A stretch of 64,000 nucleotides of DNA, from contig NZ_CP091036.1 in assembly GCF_021535135.1 (NCBI RefSeq), forward strand, positions 3,782,001 through 3,846,000. Direction: 5' to 3'. The first letter of the stretch is position 1; each line of letters begins with the position of its first letter. This DNA comes from Antarcticibacterium sp. 1MA-6-2. Its GTDB lineage: Bacteria; Bacteroidota; Bacteroidia; Flavobacteriales; Flavobacteriaceae. Shown one piece after another: positions 17,856-27,585 of this stretch. The notes beneath the pieces were generated by a model. The model saw nothing but the letters and a program-made list of their open reading frames with translations. It was not told the origin of the DNA and did no database searches. Both the position numbers and the translations under genes were made by a program.

Positions 17856-18086
17856 TTTGTTATTTTTAAGATGTTTGTAGAAGCAAATAAAGCCTCTTAG
17901 TATTTCAACCCTTGATCATTTACAACACCAACTTCATTCATCGCTAGCCAGTGAATTTCTCCCGCGGGAATATTATATTTATCATTTACACTGAAGTCGT
18001 ACTGCAACCGTCGTGACTTTTGTTAATCTGTTTTTCAGAAGATTTTAAGTCAGAAAATAGTTCGATAATTATTAGTTCTAATTATT
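17856..18086 (-). other. Gap between ccoG and ccoH with an orphan coding-like fragment
   Basis: No gene with a start codon fits. On the minus strand an open stretch of about 45 codons ends with TAA near 17898. It reads RRLQYDFSVNDKYNIP and then AGEIHWLAMNEVGVVNDQGL, with no ATG/GTG/TTG placed to open it. It may be the end of a lost or lesion-broken small gene, or chance. Confidence 0.4.
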
Positions 18087-19511
18087 TTATCTGAAGCTTC
18101 GCGGCCCCATAAAATTAGTCCGGGTTGTTTCTATTAAATCCTCTCCGTTAAATACTCCTATTTCAATGTCTTCTTTTTCTCCTTTAAGTATTGCCTGATT
18201 TAGTTTGATAAACAGGGTTCCTTCAGCATAACCCTTCCCTGGGATATTAATATCTTCTTTGGTGACCGATTGTATTGTTCCCTTATGAGAAAGCAGCTCG
18301 AAATGTACCTGGTTAAAATCATCAGTGGTTTTGTTAATCAGTTTAAACGTATAAACGTTACTTATCTCGTTATTTGCCTGTTCCTCATATAGCTGTCCAG
18401 GTAATCTTAAAACAGTGGCTTCAACATCTGTTCGAAGGAACATCATGCCCACGAGTAATCCCACTAACACAAACAGAATTGCAGAGAAGCCTTTCATCCT
18501 GTTATCAAAAGTAAATTTCTCCTCTTTCTCGATATTTTCTTCAGAATAAAATCCAATTAGACCTTTTGGAAGATCTACTTTCTCCATGATCGCATCACAG
18601 GCATCTATACAGGCGGTGCAGTTTATGCATTCAAGCTGAGTCCCGTTCCTGATGTCTATGCTTAGGTGGGACATACATTTACACACTGGAAACAATCTAT
18701 GCAATCCCCTTTTCCTAGCTCCTGCTTAGTTTTCATTTTTTTTAAACCTGGCCCGGCCATTTTCTCTTTCCCCGCGTTTGTGGTTGTAAGCAACTACTAC
18801 AGATTTTCTATCAAGTAATACACTTTGTAATCTTCCATAGGGGCAGGCAATAGTGCAAACCTGCTCCCGAAACCAGGCAAATACGAAGTAAAATACTCCC
18901 GTAAAAAATAAGAGGGCGACAAAGGTGCTAAGGTTTTCCACAGGGCCGTTCTCAATGTACTTTAGCAGCTTTTTACTCCCAATAAGATAAGCCAGGAAAA
19001 CATTAGCGATAAGAAAGGAGAAGAGAAAAAATATAAACCATTTTAAACCTTTTTTCCTAATTTTCTCTGTATTCCATTCCTGTTTGTCAAGCCTTATCTG
19101 TGCCCCTCGATCTCCTTCTATCCAGTATTCTATTTTTCGAAAAACCATTTCCATAAAAATGGTTTGGGGACATATCCAGCCACAAAAGATTCTTCCAAAA
19201 GCTGCAGTAAAAAGAGTGATAAAGATCACTGCAATTATCATTGCCGACACTCCAATATAAAAGTCCTGGGGCCAGAACGGCTGGCCGAAAATGTTGAATT
19301 CCCTTTCAAGAAAATTGAACATCATAAACTGATTCCCGTTGATGTGGATGAACGGACTTAAAATAAGGAAGGAGAGAAGGACGTAGGTTAACCCGGTTCG
19401 GTAATCGTAAAATCTTCCCTCAGGTTTTTTTGGATATACCCACGAGCGCTTCCCCTCGGCATCTACTGTAGATATCCTGTCTCTATATTCCTCTGTCTCT
19501 GTTGGTCTCAC
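18087..19511 (-). CDS. ccoG: CcoG/RdxA copper-oxidase accessory ferredoxin (two sequence lesions)
   Basis: Frames break in an 8-T run at 18736-18743 (one T too many) and at 18660-18667 (GCTTAGGT; expected GCCGGT). Corrected, the protein is 473 aa with DCIDCFQCVNVCPTGIDIRNG and ECINCTACIDACDAIM, two [4Fe-4S] ferredoxin motifs. FGRIFCGWICPQTIFMEM lies earlier in a membrane region, and an Ig-like domain forms the C-terminus. CcoG is a cupric reductase assisting cbb3 assembly. Membrane helices lie around residues 40-60, 85-110, 155-180 and 190-215. It follows ccoP in the operon. Confidence 0.92.
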
Positions 19512-19555
19512 TGTAATTTATTCTGAATTATTCAGGCCTGTAATTTGATTACCTG

Positions 19556-20538
19556 TTATTCTTTTTCTGTTTTTAGATCCAGGTCAATAGGGTCGTCCTC
19601 TATAATTATTTCCATTGTAGTTGAATCAATTTCTTTGAAATTCACGTCATCAATTAATGCGTCCTCGTCCATCCATATTTCACCTTCTGGTTCTTTAGCA
19701 TCTACAGGAGTTGCGCCGTGAAGACTAAGAATATAGCTTGCTACCTGTGCCATTTCTCTTGGCTTTAGATTCGTTTTCCATGATATCATTCCTTTCCCGG
19801 AACGGCCTCCTTCAGAAATGGTATGGAAGACATTTTTGATTCCGCCGCCCAATATCCAGTAATCATCTGTTAGATTTGGACCTATACCTCCCCCGGCATC
19901 TACTTTATGGCACGCTGCACAATTGGCTACATAAATGCTTTTTCCTGCATCTACATCTTCCTGGCTTAGGTGAGAAGTTCTACAGTATTTGCATCTATAA
20001 GATCGGGTGCAGTTTTTTTGTATTCTTCGATCTGGATGTTGGCCTCTGCCATTTCCATTTGATACTCTTGCTCCTGAGTTATTCCATCAAAAACATGATA
20101 CCAGGCCATATAGGCACCTGCAAAAATTATTGTAGCATAGAAGGAGTAAAGCCACCAGGGCGGGAGCGTATTGTCCAACTCCTTAATTCCATCGTAATTG
20201 TGGTCCAGTTCCAGGTCTCTTTCTTCAGATAACGGCCGGGTGCCAGACCATTTTCTCATTATTTTTTTCAGGTTGTATTTTTCGGCTTTTGCCTGTTCGG
20301 CTCTCATGTAATTCTCTTTCGCTTCTTCGGAAAGAGTTTTGAACATGGTATTTTCAATCGCAGAAACAATTACTTCAGCAGAAATCAGGAATAACAAGGC
20401 TACCAACAGCACCACCTGAAGGATGGGGTTTTCAATAATAGCCAGGTTTTTTCCGGAATCAATAAAATATTCAGTTAAGCCGATTATTACTAAAAAGATT
20501 GCGGTTACCCGTAACCAGGCAGGAATTAGATTTCTCAT
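19556..20538 (-). CDS. ccoP: cbb3 oxidase cytochrome c subunit III (one sequence lesion)
   Basis: The frame breaks at 19974-19981 (GCTTAGGT; expected GCCGGT). Corrected length is 326 aa. Two N-terminal membrane helices (LRVTAIFLVIIGLTEYF, VVLLVALLFLISAEVIV) precede a third (PPWWLYSFYATIIFAGAYMAW) and a cytochrome c domain with ANCAACHK as haem site and GMISWKTNLKPREMAQVASYIL with the distal Met. Only one CxxCH is visible, whereas proteobacterial CcoP has two. The acidic C-terminal tail (DALIDDVNFKEIDSTTMEII) is unusual but occurs in Bacteroidota. The gene overlaps ccoQ by 4 nt. Confidence 0.92.
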
Positions 20539-20720
20539 AGTGTTTGTTCGTTTTCAGATTCGAGAGGAATTTCTTCCATACCTTTTATGTATTCCTTATT
20601 GGCAGTCAAAACCCACCAGAATAGCAATACAAAGAATATAAAGAAGATGAGAAGGGAGATGATGGGGTAGACTTCTACCCCCGCTATTGTCTCCATATGG
20701 CCTTTTATAAATTTGAACAT
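20535..20720 (-). CDS. ccoQ: cbb3 oxidase subunit CcoQ
   Basis: A 61-aa single-helix protein (VYPIISLLIFFIFFVLLFWW) with the charged tail NKEYIKGMEEIPLES. Length, topology and position between ccoNO and ccoP identify it as CcoQ, which stabilises the oxidase complex. It overlaps ccoP and lies 6 nt after ccoNO. Confidence 0.88.
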   Translation of the reverse strand: MFKFIKGHMETIAGVEVYPIISLLIFFIFFVLLFWWVLTANKEYIKGMEEIPLESENEQTL

Positions 20721-20726
20721 AGCTGG

Positions 20727-22924
20727 TTATTTTATAGATGTTACTTTAGGATCTTTAACTTTAATATCTGTTCCCAGGCGTTGCATATAAGCAATTAGAG
20801 CGATGATTTCCCGGTTTCGCATTTCTACGAATTCCAATCCGTTTTCTTCAGCATAATTTTTATCTGCTTCATAAGTTTTGACAAAATCCGGATCACTGTA
20901 AAGGTTCTTTTCAATTTGAGTAGCCTGTGCGTCCATATGGGCATAAGCATTTGCTATTTCTTCAGGAGTGTACGGCACGCCTAGTTTTACCATCACTTCC
21001 ATCTTTTCCTGAGTTTTTGACTAGTCGTGTTCATCAGTAATTAACCACTTATATCCGGGCATAATAGAACCTGAAGAGGTGCTTTGGGGATCATACATAT
21101 GGTTAAAGTGCCAGTTATCGGAATATTTTCCACCTACCCTCATGAGATCGGGACTAAGTACGTTTGCTACCCCAAAGGAATGGGTGATCATATACGTATT
21201 CCCCCGCTTTAGAATATTCACCGTAACGCTCCACTTCACTACGGAAAGGTCTTACCATTTGAGAGTGACAGGAAACACAACTTTCTCTAATGTAAATATC
21301 TCGTCCCTCAAGTTCCAGTGGAGTATAGGGTTTTACACTGCTGATTGTTGGAATGTTCGATTTCACCAGGATAGTTGGAACAATTTGAATAACTCCTCCT
21401 ATTAATATAGCTATAGTTGCAAGTATAGTAAGCTGCACAGGTTTACGTTCCAGCCAGGTATGAAAACCTTCACCTACTAATCGCTTACCACTTATTTTTT
21501 GTAACGGAGCTGCTTCCGCCAGTTCATCTGTAACTTCAGAACCTGCCCTAATAGTTTTGTAAACATTGTACACTAATATGAACATCCCTACTATATACAA
21601 ACTACCACCAATTGCACGCATCCAGTACATAGGAATGATCTCTGTTACTGTTTCTAGAAAATTACCATACGTTAATGTTCCATCAGGATTAAACTGTTTC
21701 CACATGGAAGCCTGCACAAATCCCGCTACATAAAGTGGCATTGTATAGATTATTATGCCCAGTGTTCCAGACCAGAAGTGGAGATTGGCTAGTTTGGTTG
21801 AATACAATTTTGTTTTAAACATTCGGGGGATTAACCAGTAGACCATCCCAAATGTTAAGAAACCATTCCAGGCCAGAGCTCCTACGTGTACGTGAGCAAT
21901 GATCCAGTCACTAAAGTGGGCAATTGCATTTACATTTTTTAGAGATAGCATGGGTCCTTCAAAAGTGGCCATCCCATAACTAAGTAAGGGCAACAACCAT
22001 AAATTTTAATACGGGATCTGTTTTTACTTTATCCCAGGCTCCACGTAGAGTTAATAATCCATTGATCATTCCTCCCCAGGAAGGCATAAGCAACATAACC
22101 GAGAATGCTACTCCCAGGTTTTGAGCCCAATCTGGTAAAGCTGAATACAATAAATGGTGAGGACCAGCCCAGATGTAGATAAATATTAATGACCAGAAGT
22201 GGATAATTGAAAGCTTATAGGAATAAACAGGCCTGTTTGCAGCTTTAGGAATAAAATAGTACATAAGACCCAAAAACGGAGTAGTTAGAAAGAACGCAAC
22301 TGCATTATGTCCATACCACCATTGTACTAACGCATCCTGCACCCCTGCATAAGCTGAATAACTTTTAAATAATCCTACAGGTAGTGCAAGGCTATTGAAA
22401 ATGTGTAATACTGCAACCGTTACAAACGTGGCGAGGTAAAACCAGATTGCTACATATAAATGCCGCTGTCTCCTTTTTAGGATCGTTGCAATTAAGTTCC
22501 AGCCGAACACCACCCATACTACTGCTATGGCAATATCCAGGGGCCACTCCAGCTCTGCATATTCTTTTGAACTTGTAAGTCCTAATGGAAGTGTAATAGC
22601 TGCAGCAACAATAATAAATTGCCAGCCCCAAAAATTTATTTTGCTTAAAACGTCACTATACATCCGCGCTTTAAGAAGACGCTGGGTAGAATAATAAACT
22701 CCCGCAAAAATGGCATTTCCAACAAAAGCAAAGATGACCGCATTGGTATGCAGTGGACGTAAACGGCCAAAGCTTAACCAGGAGATCCCATCGGTAAGAT
22801 TGGGAAATAAAAATAAAAATGCTAATAATAGCCCAACCGACATCCCGACTATCCCCCAGAATAAGGTAGCGTAGATGAAGTTTTTTACGATCTTATTATC
22901 GTAGTAGAACTGCTGCAATTCCAT
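20727..22924 (-). CDS. ccoNO: Fused cbb3 oxidase subunits I and II (CcoN-CcoO), three sequence lesions
   Basis: One 731-aa fusion, as usual in Bacteroidota. Frames break at 21979-21985 and 21153-21159 (both ACTAAGT), and an in-frame amber appears at 21020-21025 (ACTAGT). Reading ACCGGT at all three gives ...[27 protein letters not shown] and DEHDRSKTQEK; RTGPDL is strongly conserved in CcoO. CcoN binds haem b and the haem b3-CuB site ([35 protein letters not shown]). CcoO is a membrane-anchored cytochrome c ([14 protein letters not shown]). The enzyme is a high-affinity terminal oxidase used at low oxygen. Confidence 0.93.
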
Positions 22925-22952
22925 ACTTTTTTAATTAGTTGTTATTAATTGT

Positions 22953-23120
22953 TTACAGATTTGGTTTTCTTTTTTTGACTAGTTCGTCATCAAATAGTAT
23001 TCGTACAGAAGGTGTATAATCATCATCAAACTGTCCTCTTTTGACAGCATAAATGAAGGCGACAAAAAATACCAGCGCCACAATTATACTTATAGTCAGC
23101 AATACATATATTACACTCAT
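22953..23120 (-). CDS. ccoS: cbb3 oxidase maturation protein CcoS
   Basis: A 55-aa protein: MSVIYVLLTISIIVALVFF is a single membrane helix and is followed by AVKRGQFDDDYTPSVRILFD. The helix then the G-x-FDD motif is the CcoS hallmark. CcoS is required to insert cofactors into the oxidase. It is the first gene of the cco operon, 28 nt before ccoNO. Its tail DELVKKRKPNL ends in TAA at 22953. Confidence 0.9.
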   Translation of the reverse strand: MSVIYVLLTISIIVALVFFVAFIYAVKRGQFDDDYTPSVRILFDDELVKKRKPNL

Positions 23121-23139
23121 AATTTAATTTTTACCCGGA

Positions 23140-23182
23140 CAAAACTAGAGGCTTGGCTTCAGGGGAAATATGATTTTAATCA
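23140..23182 (-). promoter_or_regulatory. FNR/Crp box and promoter of the cco operon
   Basis: Palindrome TGATTTTAATCA (23171-23182), a 23-nt spacer, then minus-strand TAGTTTTG (23140-23147), a perfect -7 box. The ccoS start is at 23120. Confidence 0.85.
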
Positions 23183-23224
23183 GGTTTTTAGAATTTAGTC
23201 TTTATTAAAAAAATGGGTTGTTTA

Positions 23225-23267
23225 TGATCAGGGTCATGTTTTAATTCCCTCTTAATCTGGAGATTTG
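23225..23267 (+). promoter_or_regulatory. FNR/Crp box and promoter of nirK
   Basis: Palindrome TGATCAGGGTCA (23225-23236), a 23-nt spacer, then GAGATTTG (23260-23267). The nirK ATG is at 23304. It lies 42 bp from the cco box and points the other way, so one 100-bp region controls both operons. Confidence 0.78.
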
Positions 23268-23303
23268 TTGGAGAAATAATAAATCACCTTTAATAAACTG
23301 GTT

Positions 23304-24765
23304 ATGAAAACTTGTAATACCAATTTTAAAAGATCCTATGTGTTCCTTTTCGTTACTGCAGCGCTAATATTTGGACTATTTACTTCCTGTGAAAAGGCAG
23401 TTGCAGCAAAAGAAAATCCGGAGCAAATGAAAGTATACGGCGAGGTGGAAGCTGAATTAACTGCCCCTCCATTTGTACCGCGAGCCGTAGGAAATAGGCC
23501 TGCAACCAGGCAAATAGTAAATATGGAGGTTGTAGAAAAAGAGATGGAAATGGCAAACGGGGTTAGCTACGTATACTGGACTTTTGACGGGACTGTTCCG
23601 GGTAGTTTTATTAGAACCCGCGTGGGAGATGAAATTGAGTTTCACCTTAAAAATCACCCGGACAGTAAATTACCTCATAATATAGACTTACACGCGGTAA
23701 CTCAGTCCCGGTGGAGGTGCAGAATCATCTTTTGTAGCTCCGGGTAGAGAGGCAGTATTTACTTTTAAAACAATGAATCCCGGGCTATATGTTTACCACT
23801 GCGCTACTGCACCTGTAGGGATGCACATAGCAAACGGGATGTACGGTCTTATCCTTGTAGAGCCAGAAGGAGGTTTGCCACCAGTAGATAAAGAATATTA
23901 TATCATGCAGGGAGACTTTTATACTGAAGGTGAAAATGGCGAAAGAGGTTTACAGGCTTTTGATATGCAAAAGGCTATAGACGAAGATGCCGATTATGTG
24001 GTATTTAATGGTAGTACAAATTCTCTTACAGGAGAAAATGCAATTACCGCCGAGGTAGGAGAAACTGTGAGACTGTTTGTTGGAAATGGGGGACCTAACC
24101 TGGTATCATCTTTCCACGTAATAGGGGAAATATTTGACAAAGTACGTGTTGAAGGTGGTAGTATGGTAAATGAAAATGTACAAACCACCCTTGTACCTGC
24201 TTATGGTGCAGCTATTGTAGAGTTTAAAGTAGATGTACCAGGGAATCTGGTTCTCGTTGACCATTCCATCTTTAGAGCCTTTAATAAGGGAGCTCTTGGT
24301 ATTCTTAAGATAGAAGGAAAAGAGAACAAGAAGATCTTTGGTGGTAAAATAGAAGAAAAAGTTTATCAGCCCGGTAAGAAATTACCAATTGATGGGGAGA
24401 GCGCAGATAAATCTTTAGAGATTGATTTGACTTCAGCTTCGGGAGGAGAAAAAATAGAAAAAGGTAAAGCAATCTATGCCTCCAGCTGTCTTGCCTGTCA
24501 CCAGGCTACAGGTACAGGTATTCCTTCAGTATTTCCTCCGCTTGCAAATTCAGACTATCTCAATAAAGATGTTCATAAAGCTATAGGTGCTGTGAAATTT
24601 GGGCTTTCGGGAGAAATAACTGTAAATGGTGCAAAATATAATAGCGTTATGCCTCCTCAAAATTTAAGTGATGAAGATGTAGCCAACGTCTTAACATATA
24701 TCTATAGTAACTGGGGCAACAACAAGACTGATGTTACATCACAAATGGTTAAACAGGTAAAATAA
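23304..24765 (+). CDS. nirK: Copper nitrite reductase with fused C-terminal cytochrome c (one sequence lesion)
   Basis: The frame breaks at 23700-23706 (ACTCAGT). Reading ACCGGT gives 486 aa with [16 protein letters not shown], the conserved NirK segment. A lipoprotein-type signal ([12 protein letters not shown]) suggests membrane anchoring. Copper ligands are visible: [29 protein letters not shown] (type 1 Cys, His and Met) and VSSFHVIGE plus VLVDHSIFR (type 2 His). After a linker a class I cytochrome c domain follows ([11 protein letters not shown], haem site; [17 protein letters not shown], distal Met). The enzyme reduces nitrite to NO in the periplasm; the fused cytochrome likely delivers electrons. 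Confidence 0.94.
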
Positions 24766-24788
24766 ATTAAACCTTAAATTAAATTAAA

Positions 24789-25568
24789 ATGAAAACTATA
24801 TCCAGATTGGTAATTGCCATAGCACTAGCTATCCAGGGCACCGCGTATTGCCAATCTGGATCAATGGTGAAAATTAAAGGAGGGGAGTTTGTACCTCTTT
24901 ACGGAACTCAATCAACAGAAAAAATAAACGATTTTCTTATGGACGTGTATCCCGTAACAAATGCCAGCTTCCTTGCGTTTGTTAAGACCAACACTCGCTG
25001 GAAAAAATCTGAGGTAAAACGACTTTTTGCAGATGAAAATTACCTTAGAGAATGGATAGATGATGAAACTCTTTCTTCTAATCTAAAACCTAATTCTCCG
25101 GTAACCAATGTTTCCTGGTACGCAGCCAAGAATTACTGTGAATGCCAGGGGAAAAGGTTACCAACCGTAGATGAATGGGAATATGCAGCCATGGCTAATA
25201 AAACAAAGCCTGATGCCCGGAAAGAAGCCAGTTATAACCAGTATATCCTGGGCTGGTATGAAACACCTAACACCTTTAATAAGGAGATTGGTTCCACCTT
25301 TAAAAACTATTGGGGAGTTTACGATCTCCACGGCCTGGTTTGGGAATGGACCATTGATTTTAATTCTGTAATGGTTTCCGGCGAAAGCCGTAAGGATTCT
25401 ACAGGAGACAACAATTTATTTTGCGGGGCCGCTGCTGTGGGAGCGACAGATTTGATGAATTATGCCGCCTTTATGAGATATGCGTTTAGAGGTAGTGTTA
25501 AAGCAAATTATTCAATTAAAAACTTAGGCTTTAGGTGTGTAAAAGATATCTCCACTGAGGCTTTATAA
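24789..25568 (+). CDS. NirV-like formylglycine-generating-enzyme family protein
   Basis: A 259-aa exported protein with a signal peptide (LVIAIALAIQGTAYC). It belongs to the SUMF1/FGE-sulfatase fold: VKIKGGEFVPL, MDVYPVTNASFLAFV, NVSWYAAKNYCECQGKRLPT, DEWEYAA, VYDLHGLVWEWT and KNLGFRCVKD. NirV proteins of this fold accompany nirK in many denitrifiers and probably help mature the nitrite reductase; the precise reaction is unknown. It follows nirK by 23 nt and is in its operon. Confidence 0.85.
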   Translation: MKTISRLVIAIALAIQGTAYCQSGSMVKIKGGEFVPLYGTQSTEKINDFLMDVYPVTNASFLAFVKTNTRWKKSEVKRLFADENYLREWIDDETLSSNLKPNSPVTNVSWYAAKNYCECQGKRLPTVDEWEYAAMANKTKPDARKEASYNQYILGWYETPNTFNKEIGSTFKNYWGVYDLHGLVWEWTIDFNSVMVSGESRKDSTGDNNLFCGAAAVGATDLMNYAAFMRYAFRGSVKANYSIKNLGFRCVKDISTEAL

Positions 25569-25578
25569 AAACATTATC

Positions 25579-26205
25579 ATGAAAAAACTCATTACAGTAC
25601 TCGTATTAGGAATTTTTTTTAGCAGTTGCAATAAAACAGATGATGGCCTGGTAGAAAAGATCGCGGCTGAGAAAGTCGAAAATAAAACTGAAGTTTTAAC
25701 GGCAGAAGTGCCGGAGTTATCAATTTACAATTTACCCTCTACATGGACAACACAGGATAGTAAGGATATTGAACTTGAGGACCTTCGGGGAAAAGTGCTG
25801 GTAATGGTCATGATCTACACTGAATGCAAGGCTGCCTGTCCCCGGCTTGTCGCCGATATGAGAAATATCGAAAATAAAATTCCTAAAGAAGATTTGGACA
25901 AGGTGAGATTTATAATGGTAAGTATAGACCCCGAAACAGATACCCCCGAACATCTAAAAGAGTTTTCAAAAGAAAATTTAATGGAAGAAAAGCATTGGAT
26001 GTTCCTTAGAAGTACTCCGGAAGCAACAAGAGAATTTGCGGCAGTTCTGGCCGTGAGTTATAAGAGAATTTCTCCAATTGATTTTACACATTCAAATATA
26101 ATAAGCGTTTTTGATACTGAAGGAGTTCTGGTTCATCAACAGGAAGGACTGGGAGTAGATAATAAAGAAACTATTGAGGCAATTCATAAGGAAATCATAA
26201 AGTAA
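25579..26205 (+). CDS. SCO1/SenC family copper chaperone lipoprotein
   Basis: A 208-aa protein with a lipoprotein signal (LVLGIFFSSCNK). The thioredoxin-like domain carries CKAAC in MIYTECKAACPRLVADM, the copper-binding CxxxC, and DFTHSNIISVFDTEG with the third ligand His. SCO proteins deliver copper to CuA or other copper sites. The position directly after nirK and the NirV-like gene suggests copper supply to NirK. It is the last gene before a strong terminator. Confidence 0.9.
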   Translation: MKKLITVLVLGIFFSSCNKTDDGLVEKIAAEKVENKTEVLTAEVPELSIYNLPSTWTTQDSKDIELEDLRGKVLVMVMIYTECKAACPRLVADMRNIENKIPKEDLDKVRFIMVSIDPETDTPEHLKEFSKENLMEEKHWMFLRSTPEATREFAAVLAVSYKRISPIDFTHSNIISVFDTEGVLVHQQEGLGVDNKETIEAIHKEIIK

Positions 26206-26228
26206 AAAATTAGTCTTGATTTTGATAT

Positions 26229-26285
26229 CCGACAAAGGTCGAAACTTCTTCTAGCGGAAGAGCCCGGCCTTTGTCGGTTTTTTAC
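26229..26285 (+). terminator. Terminator of the nirK operon
   Basis: Stem CCGACAAAGG (26229-26238) / CCTTTGTCGG (26268-26277) followed by a T run. The loop itself contains a short inner hairpin. Confidence 0.88.
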
Positions 26286-26386
26286 ATTTATTAAGTAATG
26301 GGTTAAATTATTTGAATTTTGTGGGTTGGTCTCGTTTTTGCATAATTTTAAGAATTTTGACTATATTTAACTGAAGCAAAAACAGG

Positions 26387-27582
26387 ATGCAGCCAACCCG
26401 GGAAACAGATAACAGTTTAGAAGAAGCCAGAATTGAAGCACTTCGTAAGTATGAAATCCTGGATACTCCACCCGATGGCTCTTTTGATCATATTACCCGG
26501 TTAGCTGCCCGCCTCTTAAACGTTCCTATTGCAATTGTTTCTCTTGTGGACACTGACAGGATCTGGTTTAAAAGCAGGTATGGAGTGGAAGTCCAGGAGA
26601 TAGGGAGAGAACCTGGTTTATGTGCCTCGGCAATATTGACAGATGATTTCTATCTTGTAGAAGATGCAAAGAAAGATGTGCGCACCCTGGCAAATCCTTT
26701 GGTAGCCAGTGAATTTGGACTTCAATTTTACGCCGCCGCTCCTCTTAAAACCAGGGATGGGTTTAATCTTGGAACCTTATGTATAATAGATAAGAAACCC
26801 CGAAAGCTTTCATTTCAAGATCAAAAAACACTTACAGATCTTGCCGAGCTGGTGATACAGCAAATGGAATTAAGACTGGAAGCCAGGATCGCTGTTAAAC
26901 ATCAACACCAGATTTTAAACATTACTGCACACGACCTTAAAAATCCTTTGTCCATTATGCCTTTACTGGCAGATTTAATTATTCATAATAAGGAAAATCC
27001 AGCCGCTATTGATGATATAGCTCAACAAATTAAGAATGCTTAGGTAAACGAATGGCTAAAACTATAAATGATGTTCTGGAAGCCGCACGACAGGATACAG
27101 GCCGGGTTCAATTGCGACTAAAAGCTGTAGACATGGCTATTTTAGTAAAAGGGGTGGTTACCGCAAATCAGGCTCTTGCACATAATAAAGATCAGGTTAT
27201 AAAGTTAGAATCGGTTAAGAAATCTCTCGTCTTTGGAGATCAACAAAGATTATCAGAAGTTGTTGATAATCTGATTAATAATGCCATAAAATATTCCCCA
27301 CCTGGGAAAGAAATCCACGTGCATTTGAAAGAGACAAAAACAGCTGCTGTTGTTGAAGTTCTGGATTTTGGTCCCGGTTTAACAAAGGATGACCTTAAAA
27401 ATCTTTTCCGAAAATTCACCTCATTAAGTGCGCAACCCACAGGAGGCGAAACTTCAAGCGGTTTGGGACTTTCTATAGTAAAACATCTTGTAGACGCCCA
27501 TAGAGGGAAAATTGAGGTTACCAGTAAAGGTCCGGGAAAAGGAACTTCTTTTATTGTAGAAATTCCTAAATCAGAATCTTAA
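26387..27582 (+). CDS. GAF-domain sensor histidine kinase (one sequence lesion)
   Basis: The frame breaks at 27038-27045 (GCTTAGGT). Reading GCCGGT gives a 397-aa soluble kinase with junction KNAGKRMAKTIN. An N-terminal GAF domain (ALRKYEILDTPPDGSFDHIT, CASAILTDDFYLVEDA) is followed by a HisKA helix with LNITAHDLKNPLS as the phospho-acceptor H-box. The HATPase part has an N-box (VVDNLINNAIKYSPPG), DFGPGL and SGLGLSIVKHLV. No partner receiver gene is adjacent; the neighbour is the convergent AraC regulator. The GAF type often responds to redox or small ligands, but no ligand can be named. Confidence 0.88.
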
Positions 27583-27585
27583 AAA

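Noticed and set aside
21020..21025. TAG recoding or a suppressor system
   Set aside because: TAG is used as a normal stop by other genes (6274, 63735, 58146), and only one in-frame TAG occurs inside a conserved protein.
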